DNA of 64,000 bases from contig JANWJS010000020.1 in assembly GCA_025451845.1 (NCBI GenBank), positions 186,001 through 250,000 of the forward strand, given 5' to 3'. Both the position numbers and the translations under genes were made by a program. The first letter of the stretch is position 1. Every line of letters begins with the position of its first letter. The notes beneath the pieces are model-generated. The model saw only the letters and a list, made by a program, of their open reading frames with translations. It made no database searches and was not told the DNA's origin. Below, one piece after another: positions 27,931 through 36,818 of this stretch. This stretch comes from Steroidobacteraceae bacterium (GTDB lineage Bacteria > Pseudomonadota > Gammaproteobacteria > Steroidobacterales > Steroidobacteraceae).

Positions 27931-29145
27931 ATGCAGGTGTATTTGGTTGGTGGTGCCGTGAGGGACAAGCTGCTTGGGCGTCCCGTGAAGGAGCGCGACT
28001 GGGTGGTGGTCGGGGCCTCGCCGGAAGAGCTCGAGCGCCAGGGGTTCGTCCCCGTCGGACGCGAGTTCCCGGTCTTCCTGCATCCGCGGACTCATGAGGA
28101 ATATGCGCTCGCCCGTCTCGAGTGCAAAGTAGCTCCCGGGTACCGTGGGTTCACCACCCAGTTCTCGCCCGACGTGACCCTGGAAGAGGATTTGCGCCGC
28201 CGCGATCTCACCATCAACGCGATGGCGGAGACTTCGGCAGGCGAGATCGTCGATCCGTACGGTGGGCGCCGCGACCTCGAGGCACGGCTGCTTCGGCACG
28301 TGTCGGACAGCTTCATCGAGGACCCTGTGCGAGTCCTGCGCGTAGCTCGCTTCGCCGCGCGGTATGCGGCGCTCGGGTTTCGTGTGGCGGAGGAAACCGT
28401 CGCATTGATGCGTAGGATGACCGACTCTGGAGAGCTCACGGCGCTCGTACCGGAGCGCGTCTGGCAAGAGACCGAGCGTGCACTGGGCGAGTCCCGTCCA
28501 GACGTCTTCTTCGAGACGCTACACGAGTGCGGCGCCCTGCAAGTCATCTTCCCCGAGCTCGCCGCTCTTTTTGGCGTGCCGCAACCGCCCCGCTGGCATC
28601 CGGAAGTAGACACCGGTGTGCATGTCATGCTGGCGTTACGCTATGCGGCTGACACCGGCGCCGCCACGGCGGTGCGATTTGCCGTCCTGATGCACGACCT
28701 CGGCAAAGCGCTGACCGCTCCGGACCACTGGCCGAGCCACCGCGGGCACGAGGAAGCCGGCGTGCCGGTCATCGAGGCGCTCTGTGCGCGGCTCAAAGTG
28801 CCGAACGCCTTCAGGGATCTTGCGGTGCTCACCGCGCGGCATCATGCCGTCGTCCACCGCGCGGCGGAGCTGCGGGCGACTACTGTGTTGAAACTCTTCG
28901 AGGCTACCGATGCGTTCCGCCGCCCGGAGCGCTTCGAGGAGATGCTCGCGGCGTGCGAGGCGGACGCGCGCGGACGCGCTGGTCTCGAAGACAAACCCTA
29001 TCTGCAGCGCGGCTACCTGCGCCGCGCGCGGGCCGCGGCGGCGGCGGTGAGCCTGGACGAAAATGAGCGTCAGGGGCTCGTGGGGGCAGCGATCGGAGAG
29101 CGTATCCGCGAGAAGCGGCTGGCAGCACTCAAGTCCTCACTCTGA
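27931..29145 (+). CDS. cca: Multifunctional CCA tRNA nucleotidyltransferase (with HD domain)
   Basis: 404 residues from the ATG at 27931, giving the standard start [17 protein letters not shown]. The class II nucleotidyltransferase core has the catalytic Asp pair near residues 21-23 and [12 protein letters not shown]; the neck and body follow ([20 protein letters not shown]). The C-terminal third is an HD phosphohydrolase domain ([29 protein letters not shown]). It adds or repairs the 3' CCA of tRNAs, which this organism needs since the tRNA-Ile gene above does not encode CCA. Confidence 0.97.
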   Translation: MQVYLVGGAVRDKLLGRPVKERDWVVVGASPEELERQGFVPVGREFPVFLHPRTHEEYALARLECKVAPGYRGFTTQFSPDVTLEEDLRRRDLTINAMAETSAGEIVDPYGGRRDLEARLLRHVSDSFIEDPVRVLRVARFAARYAALGFRVAEETVALMRRMTDSGELTALVPERVWQETERALGESRPDVFFETLHECGALQVIFPELAALFGVPQPPRWHPEVDTGVHVMLALRYAADTGAATAVRFAVLMHDLGKALTAPDHWPSHRGHEEAGVPVIEALCARLKVPNAFRDLAVLTARHHAVVHRAAELRATTVLKLFEATDAFRRPERFEEMLAACEADARGRAGLEDKPYLQRGYLRRARAAAAAVSLDENERQGLVGAAIGERIREKRLAALKSSL

Positions 29146-29211
29146 GGGGTCGATCGGCATCGAGTCCGCGACGAGGTGTGGCTGCGAGCCGTGCGGAAGG
29201 GCTACGGAAAA

Positions 29212-30162
29212 CTACTGTTCAATGGTCTTGCGGGCGGCATCGAGCTCGCTCGGCGCGGTGAACGGGCCCAGATAGAACGGCAGCACTGCCATCATGGAGT
29301 GCGGCGAGATTCCCAGCCGCGCGAGACCATCCCGGGTGCAGAGGCTGTCGATGGTGAGCGAGCGGAAGTTGTCCAGTGAGAACGGCTTCCCAGGAACCAG
29401 GCCGAGAGCCGCCCCCTGCAGGCGGCCGAGCACATCCGGGAGCCGCAGGATGCGGCAGGGGAGCTGGGCGACGGCCGCGGTCGTGCGCACGAGCTCCTCG
29501 AGTGTCAGGATCTCCGGGCCGCAGAGCTCGTACGTCTCGCCGAAGCTCCCGCGGTCGTCCAGGGCGCGGACGAACGCGTCCGCGACATCCCCAACATAGA
29601 CCGGCGCGAAGCGCGCCTGCGAGCGTGCAAGCGGCAGAAACCCCGCCGGCAGGCGCAGCAGCGCGGCGAAGCGGTTGGTGAGCGAGTCGCGCGGGCCGAA
29701 GATCACCGAGGGGCGGAAGATCGTGAAATCGAGGTGCGCAGCTGCGGCGCGGATGAGGGCCTCCGCCTCCCCCTTCGACCGCAGATAGCGGCTCGGCCCG
29801 CGTTCCCGATCCGCTGCGGCCGCGCTCATCTGCAGTAGACGCCGGACCTTCGAACCGCGCGCGGCGGCAATGAGCTTCGCGGCAAGCTCCGTATGCACGT
29901 GGCGGAAAGACGACCGGCCGCTCCCGTTGAGGATGCCGACAAGATTGACCACCGCATCCATACCGGCGAGAAGCTGGCCGAGGGTACGGGGGTCGTGCAC
30001 GTTCGCGGTCACGAGCTCGACCGTCGAGAGAACCTTGAGGTGCTGGCCATGGGCGGGGCTGCGTGTCGGTACACGCACCCAGTAACCCGCGCGCACCAGG
30101 CGCGTGATCAGCTCCGTGCCGACGAAGCCTGTGCCACCCAGCACGCAGATATTCGATGTCAT
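29212..30162 (-). CDS. NAD(P)H-binding protein, complex I NDUFA9-like SDR
   Basis: 316 residues from the ATG at 30162, one base after the stop of the htrA gene. It begins NICVLGGTGFVGTELITRLV (extended-SDR nucleotide-binding motif), has VNLVGILNGSGRSSFRHVHT near residue 80 and a long C-terminal lobe. The pattern is that of atypical SDRs related to the mitochondrial complex I assembly subunit NDUFA9, often annotated as nucleoside-diphosphate-sugar epimerases. The SDR catalytic Tyr-x3-Lys is replaced by a YLRSKGEAE segment. Coupling to htrA suggests an envelope-related role, by inference. Confidence 0.85.
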   Translation of the reverse strand: MTSNICVLGGTGFVGTELITRLVRAGYWVRVPTRSPAHGQHLKVLSTVELVTANVHDPRTLGQLLAGMDAVVNLVGILNGSGRSSFRHVHTELAAKLIAAARGSKVRRLLQMSAAAADRERGPSRYLRSKGEAEALIRAAAAHLDFTIFRPSVIFGPRDSLTNRFAALLRLPAGFLPLARSQARFAPVYVGDVADAFVRALDDRGSFGETYELCGPEILTLEELVRTTAAVAQLPCRILRLPDVLGRLQGAALGLVPGKPFSLDNFRSLTIDSLCTRDGLARLGISPHSMMAVLPFYLGPFTAPSELDAARKTIEQ

Positions 30163-30163
30163 G

Positions 30164-31345
30164 TCACTGCGGGAGTGCGCTGGGCGATCGGCCGAGACCG
30201 GCGCCCGAAGGGCGCGGGGCCCGCGCGGCAGCGTGTGCCGGCGTGCGGGGGAGAGTGTCGGCGAGGGTGGCGTGACGCCGCTGCCGCCGGCCGTCGCGCA
30301 GCAGATCGATGCTGACTCCATCGCCAACGCGCAGCAATTCGATCGCGGTGCGCAGGTCGGTGTTGGATCCGACGCGGTGGCCTTCTATGGCGGTGACCAC
30401 ATCGCCTGCGCGCACACCGGCCTTCTCGGCCGGCGAGCCGGGGATCACCTGCGTCACGATGCCGCCTGCCGCCTCGTGCAGCCCGAGCGAGCGCGCTACC
30501 GCGGGCGTGACTGCGTAGAGGCTGATGCCGAGCTGGCCGCGGTGCACCGCACCATGCTCGATGAGCTGGCGCATCACGCGCCTGGCGGTGTTGACCGGGA
30601 TGGCGAATCCGATGCCGATGTTGTCGCCGCTGGCGGAGAGGAGCGCTGTGTTGACGCCGACCAGCTCGCCCTCGAGGTCCACCAGGGCGCCGCCCGAGTT
30701 GCCGGGATTGATGGAGGCATCGGTCTGGATGTAGTTCTCGTAGTCATCCGGGCTGAACCCGGAGCGTTTGAGGCCGCTGACTATTCCCGAGGTCACGGAG
30801 TGCGGCAGCCCGAACGGATTGCCGATCGCCACCACGAAGTCTCCTACCGCGAGCCTGGCGGAATCGCCCAGCCGGATCTGCCTGAGGCCGGCCGCCGTGA
30901 CCTGCACCACCGCAATGTCGGAGGGCGGATCGGCGCCGATGACTCTGGCGTTGAGATTGCGCCCGTCCTGCAGCGTGACGGTGATGCTCGTGGCGTGATC
31001 CACCACGTGGGCGTTGGTGAGAATGTAACCGTGCTTGGCATCGACGATCACGCCTGAGCCGGCGGCCGCGAAGGGCTGCTCGTCGGCGCTTTGTCCCAAG
31101 GGGCCGTGGAAGAAGCGGTTGTAGAAGGGGTCTTCGCGCAGCGGATCGTTGGCGCCGCCGTCCGGCGTGATGCCCCGGATGGCGATGGTGACCACCGCGG
31201 GGGACACCTTGCGGATCATCGGTGCGAGCGATGGAACCCGCGTGCCGCTCACTGCGGCGGGCATGGCCGCGGAGGCAGCCGCGAAGGGCATCCCTCCCGC
31301 GACCGCGGCCAGCACTGCGGTACAGGCAAGATCCCGGGGGCGCAT
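30164..31345 (-). CDS. Periplasmic serine protease, DegP/DegQ (HtrA) family, one PDZ domain
   Basis: 393 residues with a signal peptide (cleavage likely after ASA near residue 26). The trypsin-like domain has the catalytic His113 (NAHVVD), Asp143 (PSDIAVV) and Ser217 (NPGNSGG). One PDZ domain follows (about 275-365; GIVTQVIPGSPAEKAGVRAG), then a Pro/Ala/Arg-rich tail. With one PDZ domain it resembles DegS in layout, but the N-terminus looks cleavable rather than a membrane anchor. It degrades or refolds damaged envelope proteins. It is followed at 1 nt by the NDUFA9-like gene and lies downstream of hsp20 on the same strand. Confidence 0.93.
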   Translation of the reverse strand: MRPRDLACTAVLAAVAGGMPFAAASAAMPAAVSGTRVPSLAPMIRKVSPAVVTIAIRGITPDGGANDPLREDPFYNRFFHGPLGQSADEQPFAAAGSGVIVDAKHGYILTNAHVVDHATSITVTLQDGRNLNARVIGADPPSDIAVVQVTAAGLRQIRLGDSARLAVGDFVVAIGNPFGLPHSVTSGIVSGLKRSGFSPDDYENYIQTDASINPGNSGGALVDLEGELVGVNTALLSASGDNIGIGFAIPVNTARRVMRQLIEHGAVHRGQLGISLYAVTPAVARSLGLHEAAGGIVTQVIPGSPAEKAGVRAGDVVTAIEGHRVGSNTDLRTAIELLRVGDGVSIDLLRDGRRQRRHATLADTLPRTPAHAAARAPRPSGAGLGRSPSALPQ

Positions 31346-31426
31346 GCGAATTTCCGGTTACGGAGCCGCCATTCTACAAGCCCGCGCGCCTCGGACGAAG
31401 CGCGGCTTGGATTTATCCATCAAAGC

Positions 31427-31461
31427 GGCGGTCTGCCGCGCTTTTGGCGCAGCAGACCGCC
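31427..31461 (-). terminator. Strong hairpin between hsp20 and htrA
   Basis: GGCGGTCTGC (31427-31436) pairs with GCAGACCGCC (31452-31461), and the loop itself holds a 4-bp GCGC/GCGC stem. It begins about 33 nt after the hsp20 stop. Only a short T-run (GCTTTGATG on the minus strand) follows, so it may end hsp20 transcription partially. Confidence 0.5.
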
Positions 31462-31494
31462 GGCTGTCAGCTTGGGGACCGGCCCGTGCGAGGC

Positions 31495-31926
31495 TCAGGC
31501 CGCCGCGACCTCGATGCGCCGCGGCTGGAGCTTGGGCTGCTTCGGAATCGTCACCTCGAGCACGCCCTGCGTGTGCTTGGCGCTGATCGCCTCGAGATTG
31601 GCGCTCTCCGGGAGGGTGAAGCGTCGCAGGAATTTGCCACTGCGGCGCTCGAGGCGCCGGTAAGCGCTCGACCCTTCCTGCGTGCGCACCTGCCGCTCGC
31701 CGCGGATCGTCAGAACACCCTTCTCGGCGGTGATCTCGATGTCCTTCGGCTCCACGCCGGGGACGTCAACCAACACCGCGAAGCGCTCCGGCTCCTCGTG
31801 GACGTCGACATTCGGAATCCACCAGGCGCCGTCGGACTCGCCGGCGTCGGCCGCAGAGAATGCCTCATCGAGATGCCGATGCAGGCGGTTGACGAGCGAC
31901 CAGGGCTCGTAGCGAAGAATGGTCAT
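31495..31926 (-). CDS. Hsp20 / alpha-crystallin family small heat-shock protein
   Basis: 143 residues from the ATG at 31926, with GGAGG 9 nt upstream. The alpha-crystallin domain spans about residues 38-130: VPGVEPKDIEITAEKGVLTI, RRFTLPESANLEAISAKHTQ, then GVLEVTIPK, and the C-terminal I-x-I/V-type motif is replaced by QPRRIEV. It should be an ATP-independent holdase for unfolding proteins. A sigma-32-like promoter and two tandem 93-nt repeats lie upstream. Confidence 0.95.
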   Translation of the reverse strand: MTILRYEPWSLVNRLHRHLDEAFSAADAGESDGAWWIPNVDVHEEPERFAVLVDVPGVEPKDIEITAEKGVLTIRGERQVRTQEGSSAYRRLERRSGKFLRRFTLPESANLEAISAKHTQGVLEVTIPKQPKLQPRRIEVAAA

Positions 31927-31986
31927 GTTGCAAACCTCCAAGTGAAAGGATGTCGGCCTGTGGGCCTCACTCTGTCGTTGGAAGCG

Positions 31987-32014
31987 ATTTGCGGGCGCGC
32001 GGGAAAGTTTCAAG
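31987..32014 (-). promoter_or_regulatory. Candidate heat-shock (sigma-32) promoter of hsp20
   Basis: On the minus strand CTTGAAA (32014-32008) matches the sigma-32 -35 consensus exactly; CCCGCAAAT (31995-31987) lies 12 nt further on, near the position of the CCCCAT-type -10. The implied leader is about 55 nt. The -10 match is imperfect. Confidence 0.5.
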
Positions 32015-32045
32015 TGTGAGTTGGGTGAGGGCGGTGTATTTATCG

Positions 32046-32138
32046 AGGACACTTAACGTGTCCTCGATCCGCCCGAACGCCCGCGCACGGATGCGCGGGC
32101 CGGGGGCCCCGCCTCCAGGGATGGTCAGTGGCACGGCC
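32046..32138 (-). repeat. 93-nt repeat, copy A (tandem with copy B)
   Basis: Identical over 93 nt to copy B (offset 109 nt). Read on the minus strand it starts GGCCGTGCCACTGACC and contains a GC hairpin (CCCGCGCA-TCCG-TGCGCGGG). It ends in an inverted repeat that, with flanking bases, is ATCGAGGACAC/GTGTCCTCGAT, an 11-bp perfect stem around a 5-nt loop (32042-32068). It is oriented toward hsp20, 120 nt from its start. Confidence 0.85.
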
Positions 32139-32154
32139 TGCGACGTATCTATCC

Positions 32155-32247
32155 AGGACACTTAACGTGTCCTCGATCCGCCCGAACGCCCGCGCACGGA
32201 TGCGCGGGCCGGGGGCCCCGCCTCCAGGGATGGTCAGTGGCACGGCC
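32155..32247 (-). repeat. 93-nt repeat, copy B (tandem with copy A)
   Basis: Identical to copy A by visual comparison; the joining segments (GTATTTATC and GTATCTATC) also agree, so the duplicated unit is about 109 nt. Its left arm differs outside the core (CCAGGACAC instead of CGAGGACAC), which shortens the terminal stem. The first 57 nt read on the minus strand agree at 54 positions with the copy in front of htpG. Confidence 0.85.
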
Positions 32248-32325
32248 CTGCCCGGGTCCGAGCTTTGAGCGCGGCCGCAACCGCGGCGTGTGAGCATGCT
32301 GTGCAGAACGTGTGCATCGCCTGGG

Positions 32326-32339
32326 CACAAGATATTGGG
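32326..32339. promoter_or_regulatory. NrdR-box-like site 1 upstream of nrdJ
   Basis: CACAAGATATTGGG agrees with the NrdR-box pattern CACWATATATWGTG at 12 of 14 positions. Its partner lies 177 nt downstream. NrdR represses ribonucleotide reductase genes through paired boxes; the wide spacing is atypical. Confidence 0.45.
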
Positions 32340-32502
32340 TTTACCGCGCCTTGAAAAAGAGACGTCCGGCAAAATCTTATGGTAGGTCTGTCACGGCCCG
32401 CATTGCTGCAAGCTATTGTTTTTACAGGCTGTATTTTGCCGACTGAAATATGTCCGGGAATCTTGACGCCTGCCGGGGTGCTCATTAGGCTCTGTATCCC
32501 GA

Positions 32503-32516
32503 CACAAGATCTTGTG
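32503..32516. promoter_or_regulatory. NrdR-box-like site 2 upstream of nrdJ
   Basis: CACAAGATCTTGTG is a perfect 14-bp palindrome and agrees with the NrdR-box pattern at 12 of 14 positions. It lies 172 nt upstream of the nrdJa start. The rest of the 32248-32688 gap shows no gene and no B12-box-like riboswitch signature that I could find. Confidence 0.55.
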
Positions 32517-32688
32517 CCCGCGAGGCGGTCCACGAGATTGCGCGTTCGGGGAGGTTCAGGGGGTTTCCGGCTGCGAGAGCAGCGTGCAGGCAATCCCGGT
32601 ACGCGTCGCTCCGCTAAGTTTGCGCGGAGCCGTATCCCCTGTGATCCGTAGAGCAGGCGTGCTAAGACAATCGGAGCGCCGCGGACAC

Positions 32689-34836
32689 ATGAATACCGTC
32701 GTGAAGATCGTGCCAAAGGATATCGATGCCATTCCGTTCCAGGAGGCATCGCTCGACATCTGGGACAAGAAATACCGCCTCACCGCCAAAGACGGTACGC
32801 CCATCGACAAGACGATGGACGACACGTACAAGCGTGTCGCGCGCGCCCTGGCCGATGTCGAGCGTGAAGAAGCGCGCGAGCACTGGAACGAGCGCTTTCT
32901 CTGGGCGTTGCGCCGCGGTGCCATTCCGGCCGGCCGCGTGACTTCCAACGCCGGCGCGTTGGAGCACAAGCCCGCGACCTCGACGATCAATTGCACGGTG
33001 TCGGGAACGATCCGCGACTCGATGGATGACATCCTGCGCAAGGTTCACGAAGCCGGCCTGACACTCAAGGCGGGCTGTGGCATCGGCTACGAGCATTCGA
33101 CGCTGCGGCCGCGCGGCGCCTATGTGTCGGGCGCCGGCGCCTACACGTCGGGTCCGCTGTCGTTCATGGATATCTACGACAAGATGTGCTTCACGGTTTC
33201 CTCGGCCGGCGGCCGCCGCGGCGCGCAGATGGGCACGTTCGACGTCGGGCACCCGGATGCCATGGAGTTCATCCGTGCCAAGCGGGAGAGCGGCAGACTG
33301 CGGCAGTTCAACCTGTCGCTGCTCATCACCGATGAGTTCATGGCTGCGGTGCGCGAGAACCAGGAGTGGAAGCTCGCATTCCCGCTCACCAGCGCGGAGA
33401 TTGAGGGTGAGCAGCCCGATCTCACCGACAGCGCCAAATTCGTCTGGCGCGAATGGCCGATACACGACGGCTACGTCGTGAACGAGGAAGGCCTGGTCGC
33501 CTGCAGGGTGTACAAAACCCTGCCGGCGCGGCGCATGTGGGACGTCATCATGACGTCGACCTATGATTTCGCGGAGCCGGGCTTCATCCTCATCGATCGC
33601 GTCAATGAGATGAACAACAACTGGTGGTGCGAGAACATCCGCGCCACCAACCCTTGCGGCGAACAGCCATTGCCGCCGTATGGCTCGTGCCTGTTGGGAT
33701 CAGTCAACCTGACACGATTTGTCAGGGAGCCGTTCACCGATCGGGCGAAGTTCGACTGGAACGAGTACCGCGAGGTGGTGAAGGTCTTCACGCGCATGCT
33801 CGACAACGTGGTGGAGATCAACGGCCTGCCGCTCGAGAAGCAGCGCGAGGAGATCATGCGCAAGCGCCGCCACGGCATGGGCTATCTCGGGCTTGGCAGC
33901 ACCATGACGCTGCTGCGCATGAAGTACGGCTCGCCGGAGTCGATCCGCTTCACCGAGGAGGTCTCGCGCGAGATGGCGCTCGCAGGTTGGGAAGCGGGGC
34001 TCGAGCTGGCGCGGGAGAAGGGCCCGGCGCCGATCATGAACGAGGGGTTCAAGGTCACCAGGGAGATGCTGCGCAAGCGTCCCGAGATGGCCCGCGACGG
34101 TTGGAAGCCCGGCGACAAGATCCCGGGCCGCATCCTGCACGCGAAGTACAGCCGCTACATGCAACGGGTCGCGGAGGTCGCGCCGAAGCTGGTCGAGGAT
34201 CTGGCCGAAACCGGCTGCCGGTTCACCCATCACACCTCGATCGCGCCCACCGGCACGATCTCGCTGTCGCTCGCCAACAACGCATCGAACGGCATCGAGC
34301 CTTCGTTCGCGCACTATTACTTCCGCAACGTGATTCGGGGCGGCAAGAAGACGAAGGAGAAGGTGGACGTCTACTCCTTCGAGCTGCTGGCCTATCGTGA
34401 TCTGATGAACCCGAAGGCGAAGCCCGACGCCACCGCGGAGAGCGAGAAGCTTCCGGATTACTTTATCGCCTCAGAGGACGTCATTCCGACGCAGCATGTG
34501 GACGTACAGGCCGCGGCGCAGAGATGGGTGGACTCTTCCATCTCGAAGACAGCAAACGTGCCGACGAACTTCCCGTATGAGAAGTTCAAGGACATTTATC
34601 TCTACGCGCACGAGAAGGGCCTCAAGGGCTGCACGACATTCCGGTTCAATCCAGAAGCGTTCCAAGGCGTGCTGGTGAAAGAGCAGGACCTGAAGAACAC
34701 GATCTACAAGTTCACGCTCGAGGATGGCTCGGTCGTGGAGGCGCGTGGCGACGAAGAGATCGAGTACGACGGCGAGCTGCACACCGCGGCAAATTTGTTT
34801 GACGCGATCAAGGACGGCTACTATGGACGCTACTAA
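32689..34836 (+). CDS. nrdJ: Adenosylcobalamin-dependent (class II) ribonucleotide reductase, catalytic subunit NrdJa
   Basis: 715 residues from the ATG at 32689. It has the ten-stranded barrel pattern of class II reductases: TSTINCTVSGTIRDSMDDIL (first redox Cys), GCGIGYEHSTLRPRGAYVSG, NPCGEQPLPPYGSCLLGSVN (active-site Cys and the Asn/Glu pair), GYLGLGSTMTLLRMKYGSPE, IAPTGTISLSLANNASNGIE, and GLKGCTTFRFNPEAF near the C-terminus. It converts ribonucleotides to deoxyribonucleotides using vitamin B12 coenzyme without oxygen. The C-terminal CxxC tail is missing and is supplied by the next gene, a split arrangement known from Pseudomonas nrdJa/nrdJb. Confidence 0.95.
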   Translation: MNTVVKIVPKDIDAIPFQEASLDIWDKKYRLTAKDGTPIDKTMDDTYKRVARALADVEREEAREHWNERFLWALRRGAIPAGRVTSNAGALEHKPATSTINCTVSGTIRDSMDDILRKVHEAGLTLKAGCGIGYEHSTLRPRGAYVSGAGAYTSGPLSFMDIYDKMCFTVSSAGGRRGAQMGTFDVGHPDAMEFIRAKRESGRLRQFNLSLLITDEFMAAVRENQEWKLAFPLTSAEIEGEQPDLTDSAKFVWREWPIHDGYVVNEEGLVACRVYKTLPARRMWDVIMTSTYDFAEPGFILIDRVNEMNNNWWCENIRATNPCGEQPLPPYGSCLLGSVNLTRFVREPFTDRAKFDWNEYREVVKVFTRMLDNVVEINGLPLEKQREEIMRKRRHGMGYLGLGSTMTLLRMKYGSPESIRFTEEVSREMALAGWEAGLELAREKGPAPIMNEGFKVTREMLRKRPEMARDGWKPGDKIPGRILHAKYSRYMQRVAEVAPKLVEDLAETGCRFTHHTSIAPTGTISLSLANNASNGIEPSFAHYYFRNVIRGGKKTKEKVDVYSFELLAYRDLMNPKAKPDATAESEKLPDYFIASEDVIPTQHVDVQAAAQRWVDSSISKTANVPTNFPYEKFKDIYLYAHEKGLKGCTTFRFNPEAFQGVLVKEQDLKNTIYKFTLEDGSVVEARGDEEIEYDGELHTAANLFDAIKDGYYGRY

Positions 34837-34893
34837 CGACGTTGTGATGCAACGCCTGCGGCCCCGTATACCGCATTGACCGGAACTCACATC

Positions 34894-35634
34894 ATGACCA
34901 TCAAGATCGACCGCAAGATCGTGAAGTACCAGGTCCAGAAGCCCGAGGACAAGGCCGCCACGGCAGCGGCGCAAGCCCCGAAGGCTTCCGGAGCGCCTAC
35001 CGAGGAAGTCGTTCGCGACAAGCACGGTCACATGGCGAAAGTCATCCGGATGCACGAGAAGCTCGAGCGTCCGGAGGTACTTATCGGCTCGACATACAAG
35101 ATCAAGACGCCGATCTCGGATCACGCGATGTACGTGACCATCAATGACATCGTGCTCAACGAAGATACGGAGTACGAGCAGCGCCGGCCGTTCGAGATCT
35201 TCATCAATTCCAAGAACCTCGATCACTTCCAATGGATCGTGGCGCTGACGCGAATCATCTCGGCGGTGTTCCGCAAGGGCGGCGACACCACCTTCCTGGT
35301 CGATGAGCTGAAGGCGGTCTTCGATCCCCGCGGTGGCTACTGGCAGCCGGGAGGCAAGTTCATGCCCTCCATCATTGCGGAGCTGGGCCACGTCATCGAG
35401 AAGCACCTGCAGACCATCGGCCTCATGCGCAAGCCGGTGCTCGATCCACACCAGCAGAAGCTGGTGGACGAGAAGCGAGCGGAATTCGAAGCGCGCGCGA
35501 AACAGGCGGATGCGTTCGCCAAGGCGCACTTCCCGGAAGGGGCGCAGCTCTGCGGGAAGTGCAGCACGGCCGCCGTGGTCATGATGGACGGTTGCATGAC
35601 CTGCCTCAATTGCGGCGACTCCAAGTGCGGCTAG
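34894..35634 (+). CDS. Class II ribonucleotide reductase C-terminal subunit NrdJb
   Basis: 246 residues from the ATG at 34894. The middle holds the TSCPD-type domain (RRPFEIFINSKNLDHFQWIV, followed by ALTRIISAVFRKGGDTTFLV), found at the end of unsplit NrdJ proteins. The last 30 residues are Cys-rich (LCGKCSTAAVVMMDGCMTCL, NCGDSKCG), the swinging redox tail that reduces the active-site disulfide and may bind zinc. It follows nrdJa after 57 nt and both must be expressed for activity. Confidence 0.9.
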   Translation: MTIKIDRKIVKYQVQKPEDKAATAAAQAPKASGAPTEEVVRDKHGHMAKVIRMHEKLERPEVLIGSTYKIKTPISDHAMYVTINDIVLNEDTEYEQRRPFEIFINSKNLDHFQWIVALTRIISAVFRKGGDTTFLVDELKAVFDPRGGYWQPGGKFMPSIIAELGHVIEKHLQTIGLMRKPVLDPHQQKLVDEKRAEFEARAKQADAFAKAHFPEGAQLCGKCSTAAVVMMDGCMTCLNCGDSKCG

Positions 35635-35916
35635 CCGACTGCAGCTGATGGGGAGCTCGAGGCGCAAGCGGGTCTGCGGGGTCACCGGCAGCGGCCGGTG
35701 CGTGCCGCCGAGCCGGTGGCGAGCCTCGTTGGGTGGCTCATTGGGCGGCGAGAGCGTGCCGTATCGCTATTGGCAGTCTGTCTGCTGCTGCTCCCGTCGG
35801 TGCTGCAAGCCGGGAATGACGGCGTTCGCGAGTTGCGGCTCAAAGACCGCGCACGCCGGCTCCTGAATTTCGGCGCGGTCAGGCTGCCCGCGCATCCATG
35901 CTCTGGTGAAATGGCT
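35635..35916. other. Gap between nrdJb and the EthD gene
   Basis: 282 nt between two convergent genes. A plus-strand frame here has a hydrophobic stretch (SLLAVCLLLLPSVLQ), but it continues antisense through the EthD gene and has no ribosome-binding site, so I do not call it. No T-run terminator is seen. Confidence 0.4.
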
Positions 35917-36231
35917 CTAGCCGACGACGACGTCGCTGATCTGTATGACGGGCTGCAGGTCCGTGTACTTGGGAATGTCGCCCAGAATCTCGCTGGCGTG
36001 CGGACCGAAGCCCGCCTCGAACGCCGCGACCGAATCGCAGAGCAGATGACACATCGCGACATAGGTGGGGGCCGTGCCGGGTGCACCGCCCGCGAGGCCC
36101 TTGTCGACGGTGTAGGACCGGCACTTGTCGCCCATCAGGCGCTGCACCATCGGCATGTGCCGGTCGCGGTAGTAGTCGTGGTCGAACCGGGCACCGGGCT
36201 TGTTGGGATACATCACGCTGACTTTGATCAT
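35917..36231 (-). CDS. EthD family protein
   Basis: 104 residues, a single dimeric alpha+beta barrel (ferredoxin-like) domain: MIKVSVMYPNKPGARFDHDY with the family's DHDYYRDRHMPMV pattern, and a C-terminal TDLQPVIQISDVVVG. EthD-like proteins accompany monooxygenase or decarboxylase systems, but their reaction is mostly unknown. It is 36 nt downstream of an Lrp regulator on the same strand, opposite a catabolic-looking operon, so it probably belongs to that system. Confidence 0.9.
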   Translation of the reverse strand: MIKVSVMYPNKPGARFDHDYYRDRHMPMVQRLMGDKCRSYTVDKGLAGGAPGTAPTYVAMCHLLCDSVAAFEAGFGPHASEILGDIPKYTDLQPVIQISDVVVG

Positions 36232-36267
36232 CGTGCTCTCCGCGGGTGATCGCGATTTCGCCTCAGT

Positions 36268-36762
36268 CTACAACGCCAACGGCCGCGCGATCTCGCGCAA
36301 GATGAAGATCGAGCGCGCCTGTCTCACGCCTGGAACACGGTAGAGCTTCTCCCGCAGGAAGTGCTCGTAGTCAGCCGTGCTCGAGGCCGCGACCCGAAGG
36401 TAGTAATCGAAGTCGCCGGCGACCAGCGAAGCTTCGATGACCTGGGGCATGCGCTCGATTGCCGCCTCGAACCCTTGAAGAACGTCGCCGGTATGCTTTT
36501 GCTTATCGACCGTTACCTCGACCACGACCGTCTCCGGAAGGCCGATGGCGGCGCGGTCGATGATGGCCGTATAGCCCTTGATGACACCACTCTCTTCAAG
36601 AGCGCGCACGCGCGTCCAGCAGGCGGATGCGGAAAGCCCGATGCGGCGCGCCAGATCCGTATTCGAGAGCCTGCCGTCGCGGGACAGCTCGGTCAGGATA
36701 CGGTGATCGACTTCATCGAGCCGGTGAGGCGCGGCCGGGGTGGCGACGCTGGGAGTGCTCAT
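36268..36762 (-). CDS. Lrp/AsnC family regulator, divergent from the TonB-receptor operon
   Basis: 164 residues from the ATG at 36762. The helix-turn-helix is LSRDGRLSNTDLARRIGLSA followed by SACWTRVRALEESGVIKGYT, and the RAM domain has VVVEVTVDKQKHTGDVLQGF and AGDFDYYLRVAASSTADYEH. It should sense an amino acid or related metabolite. The 195-nt divergent gap to the TonB receptor contains two short inverted repeats, suggesting that it controls both itself and the receptor operon. It is cotranscribed with the EthD-like gene. Confidence 0.93.
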   Translation of the reverse strand: MSTPSVATPAAPHRLDEVDHRILTELSRDGRLSNTDLARRIGLSASACWTRVRALEESGVIKGYTAIIDRAAIGLPETVVVEVTVDKQKHTGDVLQGFEAAIERMPQVIEASLVAGDFDYYLRVAASSTADYEHFLREKLYRVPGVRQARSIFILREIARPLAL

Positions 36763-36818
36763 GCCTGCATCCGATAGTGATGGAGACAGAAGAAAATACC
36801 ACGAAACGCTCATATTGC

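Noticed and set aside
32046-32247. CRISPR array
   Set aside because: Only two tandem units of about 109 nt with a conserved, not variable, interior, and no cas genes; it is a simple duplication of a repeat element.
32248-32688. Cobalamin riboswitch before the B12-dependent reductase
   Set aside because: I looked for a B12-box (GCCACTG-like) and the associated stem and found none.
35698-36249. A 183-codon plus-strand frame with a hydrophobic start
   Set aside because: Most of it is antisense to the well-supported EthD-like gene and it lacks a ribosome-binding site.
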